Positions 9,889-20,720 of a stretch of DNA of 64,000 bases are shown piece after piece. This stretch comes from Eurosta solidaginis (lineage: Eukaryota > Arthropoda > Insecta > Diptera > Tephritidae), in assembly GCF_040869045.1 (NCBI RefSeq), contig NC_090323.1:38930066-38994065 (forward strand), given 5' to 3'. Numbering within the stretch: the first letter of the stretch is position 1; each line of letters opens with the position of its first letter. The notes under the pieces were generated by a model. The model had not been told where the DNA came from. It saw only the letters and a list, made by a program, of their open reading frames with translations, and did no database searches. The position numbers were made by a program, and so were the translations under genes.

Positions 9889-11517
9889 ATGTATAGGGTT
9901 CAAAGACAGGACCCTACATCGAGACTACAAAGCAAAAATAACAGTCTGGTCGACAAACTTTATAAATTGGATTTAATTTCAAAAATAGAGAAAAATAAAT
10001 TATCTACAACAACAGCTTTACCTCCGAGGATATATGGACTAGCAAAACTACATAAGGAAGGAACACCGCTAAGGCCAATCTGTTCGGCCACTGGATCACC
10101 AGCACATAGCCTATGCAAATATATAGCAGATATATTAAAAAACGCAACAGCAAACTCGGCATACAACATTAAAAATACACTTGAGTTTAAAACAAAAATT
10201 AAAAACACCTACATTTCTGACAATGAAAAGCTAATATCTTTCGACGTAATTTCCCTGTTTCCCAGCATTCCCACACAATTAGCCCTTGAGATCATAAGAG
10301 ACAATTGGATGAAAATAGAAGAACACACAAATATACCAAAAAAACTGTTTATGGAAATACTTACGTTTTGCATCGAAGAAAATAGGTATTTCAAATTCAA
10401 TGATATATTGTATACACAGCTAAAAGGATTGCCGATGGGATCCCCAACATCACCAGTAATTGCCGATATAGTGATGGAAAAACTATTAGAGAACACAACA
10501 ACGAAATTAGCAAGAGTACCCAGATTACTCACAAAATATGTCGACGATCTATTTGCTATAATACACGAAGATGATGTAAAAAGTACGCTAGACACACTAA
10601 ACTCTTTCAATAAATATATAAATTTTACAACGGAACTTGAAGAAGACGGAAAACTACCATATCTTGACTCAGTTGTTATTAGAAGCAAAAACGAATTGAA
10701 GTTAAAGTGGTATAAGAAATCAACATCAACAGGACGAATCATCAAATTTTACTCAAAGCATCCAAAGACGATGATAATGAATACAGCAATGGGCTGTATA
10801 AGAAGAATGTTAGAAATTACGGACGACACTTACCACGAGGAAATTAAAAATGAAATAAAACTTTTGTTAAGAAGAAATGATTTTCCTGAAAACATAATTA
10901 AAACACTTTTAAATAAATATCAAGAAGAAAAGAATCAAGAAAAAGAAAAAGAAAAACCGCAGAAAATATTTAAGTCAGTAGCTTATGTGCCAAAATTGTC
11001 GGAACGATTGGCCAAATCAGACTGCTACAACAAAGATGAAGTAAAAATAGCCCATAAGCCGATAAATACATTAAAAAACATATATAATCAAACAAAATCA
11101 AAAATTCCACATACAGAAAAAAGCAATATAGTTTACGAAATTCGTTGCAATGGAAAAAACAACCAACCATGCCACAGCGTATATATTGGAACAACAAAAG
11201 GCAAACTTAAAACTAGACTAGCGCAACACAAATCGGATTACAAATATTGCCAACATACTGCAAACCAAAAAACTGCACTTATGACCCACTGTACTGAAAA
11301 CTCCCACTCACCAAACTTTGACAAAGCTACTATTCTTCAACAAGAACAACATTACAGAAAACGATTTACTCTGGAAATGCTTCACATTATTAACACAGCA
11401 ACCAGTAAACGAATGAACTATAAAACGGACGTAGATAACTCTGCTAGCTTCTATAGATATTTGTTGACAAACAAACGATCAGTGATAAACTCCACGTCAA
11501 GTGATACACACGTGTAA
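9889..11517 (+). CDS. Penelope-like reverse transcriptase with GIY-YIG endonuclease
   Basis: Frame of 542 codons from the first ATG (9889) to TAA, with no internal stop. It would copy element RNA and cut target DNA. Seen: DPTSRLQSKNN near residue 10; PPRIYGLAKLHKEGTPLRPI (about 45-64), the PLE signature; LISFDVISLFPSIP (about 115-128) with the motif A aspartate; GLPMGSPTSP (about 180-189); KYVDDLF (about 216-222) with the catalytic YVDD; a lysine/glutamate-rich linker (about 335-360); and a GIY-YIG domain with VYEIRC (about 415), VYIGTTKGKLKTRLAQHK (about 431-448) and FTLEMLHI (about 493-500), whose glutamate fits the catalytic acid. Cysteines near 420 and 428 with later histidines fit the family's zinc motif. 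The N-terminus is lost by 5' truncation, so the ATG is only the first available one. No promoter is seen. Confidence 0.92.
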   Translation: MYRVQRQDPTSRLQSKNNSLVDKLYKLDLISKIEKNKLSTTTALPPRIYGLAKLHKEGTPLRPICSATGSPAHSLCKYIADILKNATANSAYNIKNTLEFKTKIKNTYISDNEKLISFDVISLFPSIPTQLALEIIRDNWMKIEEHTNIPKKLFMEILTFCIEENRYFKFNDILYTQLKGLPMGSPTSPVIADIVMEKLLENTTTKLARVPRLLTKYVDDLFAIIHEDDVKSTLDTLNSFNKYINFTTELEEDGKLPYLDSVVIRSKNELKLKWYKKSTSTGRIIKFYSKHPKTMIMNTAMGCIRRMLEITDDTYHEEIKNEIKLLLRRNDFPENIIKTLLNKYQEEKNQEKEKEKPQKIFKSVAYVPKLSERLAKSDCYNKDEVKIAHKPINTLKNIYNQTKSKIPHTEKSNIVYEIRCNGKNNQPCHSVYIGTTKGKLKTRLAQHKSDYKYCQHTANQKTALMTHCTENSHSPNFDKATILQQEQHYRKRFTLEMLHIINTATSKRMNYKTDVDNSASFYRYLLTNKRSVINSTSSDTHV

Positions 11518-11715
11518 AAAATTTATGTTATAATTTTTTTTTTTTTTTTTTTTTTAATTTGTATGTTAGGAAATTTGTTATTTATTTATTTATTTTGTTG
11601 TTTTTATGTTTTGTAGTGTTCACCCTGAAGACGATTACCGTGTGTAATCGAAATATATTGGTAATATATAAAAAACCCTTGTGTTTTTATTTCAACTCAG
11701 ACCTCAAGCCAGCTG

Positions 11716-11760
<45 letters not shown>
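11518..11760 (+). other. Penelope-like 3' region with hammerhead-like core and A tail
   Basis: After the stop codon come a T run (about 11529-11554), then CTGAAGA at 11625-11631, a perfect 6-bp stem GATTAC (11633-11638)/GTAATC (11644-11649), and GAAA at 11650-11653. A run of about 40 A follows at 11719-11759. CTGANGA-stem-GAAA is the core layout of hammerhead ribozymes, which some Penelope-like elements carry (known for the family). Here the fifth core base is A instead of U, and I could not identify stems I and III, so activity is not claimed. Confidence 0.55.
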
Positions 11761-11958
11761 CAAATTTTATCAAGATATCTCAAAAATTGAGCGACTAGTT
11801 TGCATACAAACAGACAGACGGACAGACGGACATGGCTAAATGGTTATTTCGGGATACTTAATGGTGGGTCTATCTATTTTCCTTTAAGGACTTACAATTT
11901 TGGAATTCGTGACGAAATTAATATACCATTTCATTTTCGTGAAAGGTATAAAAAAGCC

Positions 11959-12954
11959 TCAACGAAGATGCTTCACTGCTGTGCGATAAATGTAGATGAC
12001 AATTAAGATTTGATATGTCGGCGATTTTTAATGAGTGACGTTTCATTTCTTTTTATCGGTTTGCTTTGGCAAACTTGGCCTTAAACATTTTGTTGCATGC
12101 CCATACGAGGAACGTTTGCTAAGTAGGTGAATACCCGAGAGGGTTAAGCGGCAAAACATATTTCGCGCTATAGTTATGGCTATCATAAAAGGCATCTTAA
12201 ATATACTTACACGCTGTTAAAAAAATCGTTCCCAAGGCAGTCAGCGTAATACCACAAAATAGTGCTAGTATCGCAGCGTACCGGATTGAATCCGGCAAGG
12301 CACTGCTCGTATCCGCAAACCTCCTTCAGCCTTCGGTGACTGTTTTTGTTGTTAAAACAACCAAGAATGTTTCCGATGTAACTAAGATTATTTCTGAACT
12401 CTATTTCTGATAACCTGATCAGGTTTCATTGGTCGTAATGCGTCATGTGATTTACAGTCAGTAAAATCTTTCTCAAACATCACTTTGAGGCATGTTATAA
12501 CGAAGTGGTAGTACTGGGGTCTTTTGTTGCGAGGCTGCCTATAAAGTAAATGCTGATTGTGCTGATTCAATTGCTAAACTTGATTGGAGTTTGTCTTTTA
12601 CCAGCAGTATTTGATGGGTGTTTGCAAATATTCCTTTTGAATATTACGACTAATGTTTGTGCCACGTTGCCCCTATCGTAATCTATTTCACTGTGTGATG
12701 AGAAAACAAGTCAATACATAACAGAACTATAACAGCAACCGGAAAACATTCTCAAACTTTAGGTGAACTGCTACCGAACGCGCTGGGCATCGTGGCGGAT
12801 CGATAACGTGAAAGTAACCACAAGTTCAATACTGTGAAGACTCAAATGGTACTACTGCTACCATCTTTCAGACGGCCGCCTTTAAATGGAATGAAGCTCA
12901 AATTTTTACTGGAGGTGGCATTTCCACGTACAGCAAACTGAACTGTAATCAACA
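11959..12954. other. No gene recognised
   Basis: No sustained open frame. The stretch near 12220-12340 includes CGTACCGGATTGAATCCGGC, a short palindromic string, but no feature follows from it. The right part may be decayed LINE sequence leading into the R1-like remnant. Confidence 0.4.
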
Positions 12955-13899
12955 ACTCGAGTAGGAAGGTATTTTCCCTCAACGCTAAGCGAAATCCTAC
13001 AGAGTTGGCAGGTTACACACCCGCGCCGCAGCAAGTGGCCTCAATATCAACCCAAGCAAGAAAGAACTGGTACTGTTCAGTGACAGAAAAAACAATACCT
13101 CAATTTCGTTTGCCTTTACTAAATGACACTGAAATCTCTCTCAACGAGAGTCATATACCTATGAACTAGCGGTACAAGACAAACGACACAAATAGCACTG
13201 AAGATGGCACAACGTCTAAACCGGTTTTTCTTCAAACCAAATTTTACTAGGGATGATGAAAAATCGTTCCAATATACAACAATTACCCATCCTGTCGAAA
13301 TCAACAAATCGTAGTGAATCAGAGTCAAGTACCTTGGAATCGAAATAAATAACAAGCTAAACTGGAAAGTCTATATTGATAGAAGAGCAGAGAAGGAATG
13401 CATTGCTTACTACTTGTGTAAGATAATAGTTCCAGGCACTGGGGCCTAAGACCAAAGCTTTTAATGTAACTCAACACAGCGGTACGGCTCATCGTTGCGT
13501 ACGGAGCGTTAGTGTGGTGCCCAGTCCTGGACAAAAGCAATACAATATTAAAAAACTAAGTCACATACTGCGTACGCATGCGTAGGCGCCAGAAGATCAC
13601 TTGGGTTGTGTCAAAGGGACGCGTTAAATGTAATCCTTAATCTGCTGTGATTGGACCTCAGTATATGCCTGATAGCCACAAGCTCAGCTATCAGACTTAG
13701 GGCGTCTTAGATACGGAAAAAAAGTTTATAGCCACAGTGGTATTCTAAGAATGCACTCTAATTTCAACTGTTAATGTTTTCCTCAAGAAAGGATTGGTCT
13801 GCTGACATGGTTTACAAAGAGGACGGGTCCAAAATGGACTACGGTATTAGTTGTAGGATTTTTTACCAACAGCTAAAAGGCTCAATCTCTATCCATCTA
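12955..13899 (+). pseudogene. R1-like LINE remnant: RT thumb and RNase H regions
   Basis: Fragments in three frames, in the order expected for an R1/LOA/I-group polyprotein: FPSTLSEILQS (about 12975), GLNINPSKKELVLFSD (about 13035-13080), IPQFRLPLLNDTEISLNES (about 13097-13150), VKYLGIEINNKLNWK (about 13325-13370), TAVRLIVAYGALVWCPVL (about 13478-13530), SAIRL...YSHSGIL (about 13690-13750) and EDGSKMDYGI (about 13818-13850). The last matches the first RNase H acidic block, normally TDGSK, here EDGSK. Several frameshifts and a 167-base insertion at 13154-13320 break it. The sequence runs into a 30-bp tandem array. Clade is by motif only. Confidence 0.75.
13154..13320. mobile_element. 167-bp insertion with 7-bp target duplication in R1-like LINE
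   Basis: AGAGTCA occurs at 13147-13153 and again at 13321-13327, exactly where the LINE reading (LNES then VKYLG) is interrupted. The insert contains CACTGAAGATGGCACAACG followed by CTAAACCGG (13191-13220), similar to the CTGAAGA motif in the Penelope-like 3' region and to 48170-48250. No coding capacity and no terminal inverted repeat seen. It may be a short non-autonomous retroelement; class unknown. Confidence 0.6.
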
Positions 13900-14090
13900 C
13901 TTCCACGCGTACATCTGAAATGTGTTAGTCTTCCACGCGGGAAGCTGAAACGTGTTAGTCTCCCACGCGAAAAACTGCAACACGTTAGTCTTCCATGCGA
14001 ACATCTGGAACGTGTTAGTCTTCCATGCGAACATCTGAAACGTGTTGGTCTTCCATGCGAACGTATGAATCCTGTTAGTCTTCTTTGGGG
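13900..14090 (+). repeat. 30-bp tandem array, about 6.3 units (10-residue repeat)
   Basis: Six units at exact 30-base spacing from 13900 (13930, 13960, 13990, 14020, 14050), then a partial unit. In the frame open from 13774 to 14094 each unit reads like LPCEHLKRVS. Later units (LPCEHLERVS, LPCEHLKRVG) are closest to one another. The array joins directly to the RNase H remnant in the same frame. No known domain; likely a minisatellite expanded from LINE sequence. Confidence 0.9.
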
Positions 14091-14324
14091 CTGACGAACA
14101 TTATCTAAAGCATGCGATAACTATACCAATGCCTACGAGAAGCCGAAAAATATGCGCATATTACACTCACTTGGGTATCCGGTCGCAGAAACATTGACGG
14201 CAAAGGAAAAGAAGATCATCATTGAATATCCCTGCGGCAAACATTGTGCATTGGCCACTTTCATCAATCAGGAGTGAGTACTTACCAATCTCAAGAAAAA
14301 TTCAATTCGCAATTGGTACTCTAC

Positions 14325-14686
14325 GGCCAGCCGTGGTGTGGAGGTAGTGTGCTTCGCTTCCCACACCGAGGACCCTCAGGGATTCAGCTCCCGGGCAAAG
14401 TCACATCAAACATTTTTAAACACGATTCTTCAATTAGAAAAACAAATTTCTAATCGGGCTCGCTCCTCGAAAGTGATTTGGCAAACACTCCGAGTGTATT
14501 TCTGCAATGAAAACCTGCTCAGTGAAAATTCATTTTCCTTGCAGGTGCCCTTCGTAGTCGGCATAAAACATGTAGATCCCTGCGGCCAGTTTGTAGGGAA
14601 AATTATAAGGAGCACGACGTAAATTGCAAAAGAAGCTCGGAATAAACGGAATAAAATCTCTTCGGAAGTTATCGCGCCTTGCATTT
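14325..14686 (+). mobile_element. tRNA-derived SINE, copy C1
   Basis: Diverged copy: head CCGTGGTGTGGAGGTAGTG and a degraded B-box region, body with TCTAATCGGGCTCGC, GAGTGTATTTCTGCAATGAAA and GTCGGCATAAAACATGTAG, and a 3' end CGCGCCTTGCATTT. The full consensus and its tRNA-like head are described under copy C3. Confidence 0.8.
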
Positions 14687-15683
14687 TGCATTGTACGGTC
14701 AAAATCATTGAGCAAACTTGTCCTGATTACAGCCAGAATAGAACATAATTTCCAATGAATATGCCCAGGAAAGAAATATTCAGGATCACGTCTACAATTA
14801 AAAGATACTGGCCGCCGTTTGGGCTGCTGGCGGATAGAATGGAAATCCCATTCAATGATAAGTGTACGAGCTGTAGTGTGGACGGATGTATGCACGATCC
14901 TGGGGGGGGGGGGGGTCAGAATGCTTCATGGAGGGAACATCAGCAGTTATATTGATCACGCACACAGGGTATATAATAAGTAATTGGTTCCAGGAGACTG
15001 TCCATCGAATTGACGCCAAGAGCGCTACTTGGGCCCGTCCCCCAGCCGTGCGGTACAGCAATCAACCAACAAAAAGAAACTTGTTATGCATCATAAATAA
15101 GTTCTTTCCAAAAAAAACATCCTCCATATAAAAACTCCCTGAGTTATCAAACCACCACCGCTCTTCAATACAAAAAAATGTTGAACGATGCTGCAAGAAC
15201 GAATTTCTCATATTACCATTAACCTCGCTACTTGTGTTGTAATAAAAACTTTCCATGCAATTTGAATTTATGCAAAAATTTATGTTAAATGAAAACTCAT
15301 ATGATTTCTAGCTTGCGCTTAATGAGAATAATATTTTTAGCCAAAAGCATATTCGACACGGATAGCAAACATTGGCTAGCGATTATTAAAGCATTGGGCT
15401 ACTGGTTTGCCGCAACTAAGCGATTTGACTATTTAACATTTTATGGACAACTAATTTAATATTCCATGGTATTCTCGTTATTATGTTAAAGTAGAGACTA
15501 GTATTGTTTCAAATGCTTGGAAAATGTTTGTATGTTTAATGGAAAATATTTCAGATTTTTAGAGTGCTTTCACCTCTTTCAGAAAGTCATATGGAAATAA
15601 GTACCAAATAATAAAAATAATAATTTTAATAGTAATGATAAAAATTGTATCTGTTTATGAGAATAATTGCTGTTTACTTAACC
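14687..15683. other. No gene supported; contains a 14-base G run
   Basis: Short open frames at 14755-14955 and 14886-15131 have no domain. A run of 14 G lies at 14902-14915. The right half is A+T-rich with no repeat boundary until the family A copy at 15684. Confidence 0.45.
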
Positions 15684-16193
15684 TTTTTATACTCAGCTGA
15701 GCAGAGCTCACAGAGTATATTAATTTTGTTCGCATAACGGTACCCCATAACGGCATAAACTAATCGAGATAGACATAGACTTCTATATATCAAAATGATC
15801 TGGGCGAAAAAAGAAATTCATTTAGCCATGTCCGTCCGTCCGTCTGTCCGTAAACATGATAACTTGAGTAAATTTTGAGATATCTTAATGAAATTTGGTA
15901 TGTAAGTTCTTGGGCTATTTAAAATGAACAAAATCGGACTATAACTTTTTCGATATATAAAGTTTCGAAAAACCAAAAAAGTGCGATAATTCATTACCAA
16001 AGACGGACAAAGCGATGAAACTTGGTAGGTGGATTGGCCTTATGACGGAGAATAGAAAATTAGTAAAATTTTGGACAATGGGCATGGCACCGCCCACTTT
16101 TAAAAGAAGGTAATTTGAAAGTTTTGCAAGCTGTAATTTGGCAGCTGAGTTTGTAATGTTCGTTTACACCCGAAATTAGCCTTCCATACTTGT
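15684..16193 (-). mobile_element. DINE-like family A, internally deleted copy
   Basis: Minus orientation. It begins at its 3' end with TTTTTATACTCAGCTGAGCA, has a (GTCC)n tract near 15829-15850, then jumps from the GGCAGCTGAGTTTG stretch directly to ACACCCGAAATTAGCC and CTTCCATACTTGTT, the 5' end. At about 510 bp it lacks the internal tandem units present in A1-A3. It lies about 120 bp from copy A2 in the same orientation. Confidence 0.75.
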
Positions 16194-16316
16194 TCATATT
16201 GTTTTTTTTTCTTTTCCCGATTATTTTTCTTATATGCGTAACGTTTTTTTCTGCTTCTTTTCTTTTAAGATTTTATTCCTTTATCCTTTTCTTATATTTT
16301 TTCGTGTTTCTTTTTA

Positions 16317-18298
16317 TTTTTATACTCAGTTGAGCAGAGCTCACAGAGTATATTAAGTTTGATTGGATAACGGTTGGTTGTACATATATAAAGGAATCGA
16401 GATAGATATAGACTTCCATATATCAAAATAATCAGGATCGAAAAAAAATTTGATTGAGCCATGTCCGTCCGTCCGTCCGTCCGTCCGTCTGTCCGTCCGT
16501 CCGTTAACACGATAACTTGAGTAAATTTTGAGGTATCTTGATGAAATTTGGTATGTAGGTTCCAGAGCACTCATCTCAGATCGCTATTTAAAATGAACGA
16601 TATCGGACTATAACCACGCCCACTTTTTCGATATCGAAAATTTCGAAAAACCGAAAAAGTGCGATAACTCATTACAAAAGACAGATAAAGCGACGAAACT
16701 TGGTAGATGGGTTGACGTTATGACGCAGAATAGAAAATTAGTAAGATTTTGGACAATGGGCGTGGCACCGCCCACTTTTACAAGAAGGTAATTTAAAAGT
16801 TTTGCAAGCTGTAATTTGGCAGTCGTTGAAGATATCATGATGAAATTTGGCAGGAACGTTACTACTATTACTCTATATGTGCTAAATAAAAATTAGCAAA
16901 ATTGGATGAAGAACACGCCCACTTTTTAAAAAAAAAATTTTTTAAATTCAAATTTTAACATAAAATTTAATATCTTTACTGTATATAAGTAAATTAAGTC
17001 AAAATTCAACTCCAGTAATGATATGATGCAACAAAATACAAAAATTAAAGAAAATTTCAAAATGGGCGTGGCTCCGCCCATTTTCATTTAGTTTGTCTAG
17101 AATACTTTTATTGCCATAAGTCGAACAAAAATTTACCAATCCTTCTCAAATTTGGTAGGAGCATAGATTCTATGACGGTAACTGTTCTCTGTGAAAATGT
17201 GCAAAATCTGTGGAAGCCACGCCCAGTTTTTATACACAGTCTACCGTCTGTCCTTCCGCTCGGCCATTAACACAATAACTTGAGCAAAATCCGATATATC
17301 TTTACTAAACTTAGCCCACGTACTTACCTGAGCTCAATTTTTCTTGGTATAAAAAATGGGCGAAATCTGACCATAACCACGCCCACTTTATCGATATCGA
17401 AAATTACGAAAAATGAAAAAAATGCCATAATTCTATACCAAATACGAAAAAAGTGATGAAACATGGTAACTGGATTGGTTTATTGACGCAAAATATAACT
17501 TTGGAAAAAACTTTGTAAAATGGGTGTGACACCTACCATATTAAGTAGAAGAAAATGAAAAAGTTCTACAAGGCGAAATCAACAGCCCTTGGAATCTTGG
17601 CAGGAATACTGTTAGTGGTATTGCATATATAAATAAATTAGCAGTACCCGACAGATGATTTTCTGGATCACCTGGTCCACATTTTGGTCGATATCGCGAG
17701 AACGCCTTCACATATACATCTAAGGGCCACTCGCTTTTAAAACCCTCATTAATACCTTTAATTTGATATCCATATCGTACAAAAACATACCAGAGTCACC
17801 CCTGTCCCACCCTAATGGCGATATCTCGAAAAGGCGTCCACCTATAGACCTAATGCCCCCTCCCTCTTAAAATGCTCAGTAACACCTTTCGTTTGATACC
17901 CATATCGTACAAACATTCTAGAGTCACCCCTGGCCCACCCTAATGGCGATATCTCGAAAAGGCGTCCACCTATAGACCTAGTGTCCACTCCCTCTTAAAA
18001 TGCTCAGTAACACCTTTCATTTGATACCCATATCGTACAAACAATTTCTAGAGTCATCGCTGGTCCACCTTTATGGCGATATCTCGAAAAGGCGTCCACC
18101 TATAAAACTAAGGCCCACTCCCTTTTAAAATACTCAATAACACCTTTCATTTGATACCCATATCGTACAAACAACACATTCCAGGGTTACCCTCGGTTCA
18201 TTTTCCTACATGGTGATTTTCCCTTATTTTGTCTCCATAGCTCTCAACTGAGTATGTCATGTTCTGTTACACCCGAACTTAGCCTTCCTTACTTGTTT
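16317..18298 (-). mobile_element. DINE-like family A, full-length copy A2
   Basis: Minus orientation, about 2.0 kb. The 3' end TATACTCAGTTGAGCAGAGC is at 16321; the 5' end, CCGAACTTAGCCTTCC then TTACTTGTT, is at 18272-18298. (GTCC)n lies at 16462-16505. Internal units of about 130 bp with GGCGATATCTCGAAAAGGCG recur from about 17690 to 18180 (GAGTCAYC at 17793, 17921 and 18051), more units than in A1. No coding capacity. Confidence 0.8.
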
Positions 18299-20474
18299 AC
18301 TTTTACTTTCTATTTTCCACCATATTCTGTTCATCACCATATTCTGCTTCCTCGCCCTCCCTTTTCCTCTTTTATTTAATTTCGAACCTGAATCTTCATT
18401 TCTTTTTGTGATTTGGTTTATCTACAGTAACTGAGTCTTCGTCTTGTTATCTAATTTCGATTGCATCAGCTAGATTTCGCATAAATAGACATGAGCGATC
18501 ATCTTGAAACCCTCACACGAGATTGACCTGCACAACAAACAAAAAACATTAGTCAAATCACGAAAGGGGTCAGATAAGTAGATATGATGTGACATGGTTA
18601 TGACTTTGTTTAATCGAATATATCATATCATATTGAATATATTGATATCATATTGAATATATTGCTATCATATTAAATATATTGATATCATATTGAGTAT
18701 ATTACCCTCACTAAAAATCTTACATCACGCCGTTACTCAAAACCACCACTAGGGATGTACAGCTTGCTATGATGTGACATGGTGTTGCTTGGTCGAATAT
18801 TTGTACAAAATCTATTCTAATCTGATCATTCCTGGCCGAGTTTTATGTTAACTACTTTGCGTGATACGTAAATGTGTGAACTCGTGTGATATGGTGCAAT
18901 GATGTAATATTATTAAGTTATCAGACATTGTAAGGTATGACATTTTCAGATATGATTTGATATAAGTTTGATGTTGTGATGATATCTGAGCTTTATCACT
19001 TCGTAGCCAATTTTGTGTGAATTTGGTTTTCTGATCATGAAATAAACGAATTTGATATAATATCACATCGTGTAACTGAGTTTGATGTGATCTGAATTAA
19101 AAGATAGTTGTTAATCTTAGCCAATTTTGTGTGCTTTTCACTTTCTGATCTGATGTGACCAAAACGGACATGAAGTCATATCATTCGCTGTAACAAAGTG
19201 TTATCTGGTCAGAATTAAAAGTAGTTGTTTTTTTTTCGCCATGATATCACATGGTAAGAATTGAATAATTTTCAACGGGACTTCATACTTGATATGTATT
19301 TACTTGACTTAATCTAAATAATATGATGCGATATGATATAACCTGGCGCAGCTGGTATACTTTGACATCATCATATACAAATTAAAACGATGTGATATGA
19401 TATTATTTACTGATAGGTTGGGTTGAACTGGAAGGTCACATAGACTGAATGTGTCCATAATATTATCAGATTTACTCTGATAACTTCAGACTTTTTTCCC
19501 ACAAAGCTAATTTTATCAATCGAGCTTATTTGCGACTGCCGACGGCCTGGCAGAGCAGCGTAAACAAATGTTGATATTCATGCCTAAAGTGAGGCTAATT
19601 ATTATTCATGCCTAATTATACTTAATTAGCGCATAAATATTTTATTTCGACTGTAATTTTTTCAATTATCTCTTGTTGGCAAGTAATGCTACTTTCATTC
19701 ATTTTTTTTATTTTTTTACGCTTTGCACTAAAAATAAACACATTTCAAACCGCACTTGCACTTCTATTAACCCACACGCACATATTACTTGCACAAACCA
19801 CAATAATTTTCATATCTTTGCTATTCCATCACTTTTTGACTGCATTCAATTTTATCTCGCAACATCAACGCAATTGCTATTCCTACATCCATTTCCAGTG
19901 AGTGCTTTCATCAATCCCATCAACTGGAGCGTTGCAATGATGCGACGTCAATGAATCATCGTCATACCATCAGCGTCGCATCAACTTGCATTATTGTGGT
20001 ACATTAGCGTAAAACCTATAATTTTGAGTGTCGTAAACACGACATAAATTTAGTTCAAGCAAAATACTTTTAGCCCAAAGCGCGTCTGCACCTTTATTTT
20101 ATTTAATTTCTTTTAATGCTTTTTTTTTATTTCATATGTGCGATTGCAATTCAACTCAATTGGAGCTCAGCTTCGTCCGTTTTGTGCGCACAAACAAAAC
20201 TTTAAAAATTTGCAAGCGAGCGAATGTTAAATAAATAAGAAAATAAGAAATTAAACTGACTTGAATTTTTTAAGTTGTGAAATGTAAATAAAAGATGTAG
20301 GATCCATAAGACATGTGCACACACCCTGTTGGAAATTTGTTGCACACATTTGGGAGACTTAGTATAATGTTACTATAATGCTATTCACCTCTTTCTTTTC
20401 CATCTGCTTTTTTCGTTTTCGTTTCGTCTTCCTTTTCCTTATCCTTTCCATTTTCTGTTTCCTTCCCCACTTGA
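18299..20474. repeat. Gene-free stretch with 20-bp array and GATATGATGTG-rich repeats
   Basis: At 18618-18705 a 20-base unit (about ATATTGATATCATATTGAAT) is repeated four times. From 18586 to about 19420 the words GATATGATGTGA and ATGATGTGACATGG recur in degenerate form. A T/C-rich tract followed by CTGAGTCTTCGTCTTGTTAT at about 18430 has a counterpart at about 20910, and both are followed by GATGTGACATGGT, so two diverged copies of one repeat sit 2.4 kb apart. The rest (19430-20470) shows no repeat boundary or gene. Confidence 0.6.
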
Positions 20475-20720
20475 CAATCGAGCACGTTTTGCTCCGTACA
20501 TGCCAGGCCAAGAATCCAGCGATCAGGAGTGATCCAGCTGTCAGATCTAGAAGCAGCAAGTGGCATAGGTCCTAGAAAGCTTTTAATAGTTACCAAAAGG
20601 ACGGAGTTATTTTATAACATAGGTCCTGATTTTTGATAGGGTTTTCAGTTTGGTCGTTAAACAAACTTCTAGTAACACTAAAAACCCATTCAGTCTAAGT
20701 AAGATCCTCACGGACCGGTC
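20475..20720 (+). pseudogene. R1-like LINE, C-terminus and 3' UTR
   Basis: The frame reads TIEHVLLRTCQA, then in the next frame LSDLEAASGIGPRKLLIV ending at a TAG near 20637. This is the C-terminal end of R1/LOA-group ORF2 proteins found in flies. The following bases (TAGGGTTTTCAGTTTGGTCG up to about 20720) would be the 3' UTR. It matches the family of the minus-strand RNase H remnant at 21279-21810. One frameshift; 5' part missing. Confidence 0.65.

Larger units (their letters stand above)
9885..11760 (+). mobile_element. Penelope-like element, 5'-truncated insertion
   Basis: Retroelement inserted in family B copy B1. The host sequence continues on both sides: B1 stops at CAAATT (9879-9884) and resumes at CAAATT (11761-11766), a 6-base direct repeat that I read as the target duplication. 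The insert holds one long RT/GIY-YIG frame, a T-rich 3' region, a hammerhead-like motif at 11625-11653 and a terminal A run of about 40 bases. About 200 N-terminal residues usual in this family are missing, so the copy is 5'-truncated, as expected for target-primed integration. The intact frame suggests a young insertion. Confidence 0.9.
9187..11958 (+). mobile_element. DINE-like family B, copy B1, split by Penelope-like element
   Basis: Left part 9187-9884, right part 11761-11958; the middle is the Penelope insertion. The 5' end reads ACAAGTACCGAAGACTTCAT then ACCTTTCATGAATGGG. The 3' end reads TTTCGTGAAAGGTATAAAA, so the ends form an inverted repeat around CTTTCATGAA. A GACG/GACA microsatellite follows GTTTGCATACAAACA near 11790-11832. 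Inside the left part are repeated TCAGACAACAATAT and ATCGGTTGT units about 150 bp apart. Architecture matches family A but the core sequence differs. Copies B2 (56617-57730) and B3 (58070-58422) are relatives. Confidence 0.75.

Noticed and set aside
13900..14090. Possible CRISPR-like array
   Set aside because: Units are contiguous with no spacers, and the genome is eukaryotic; this is an ordinary minisatellite.
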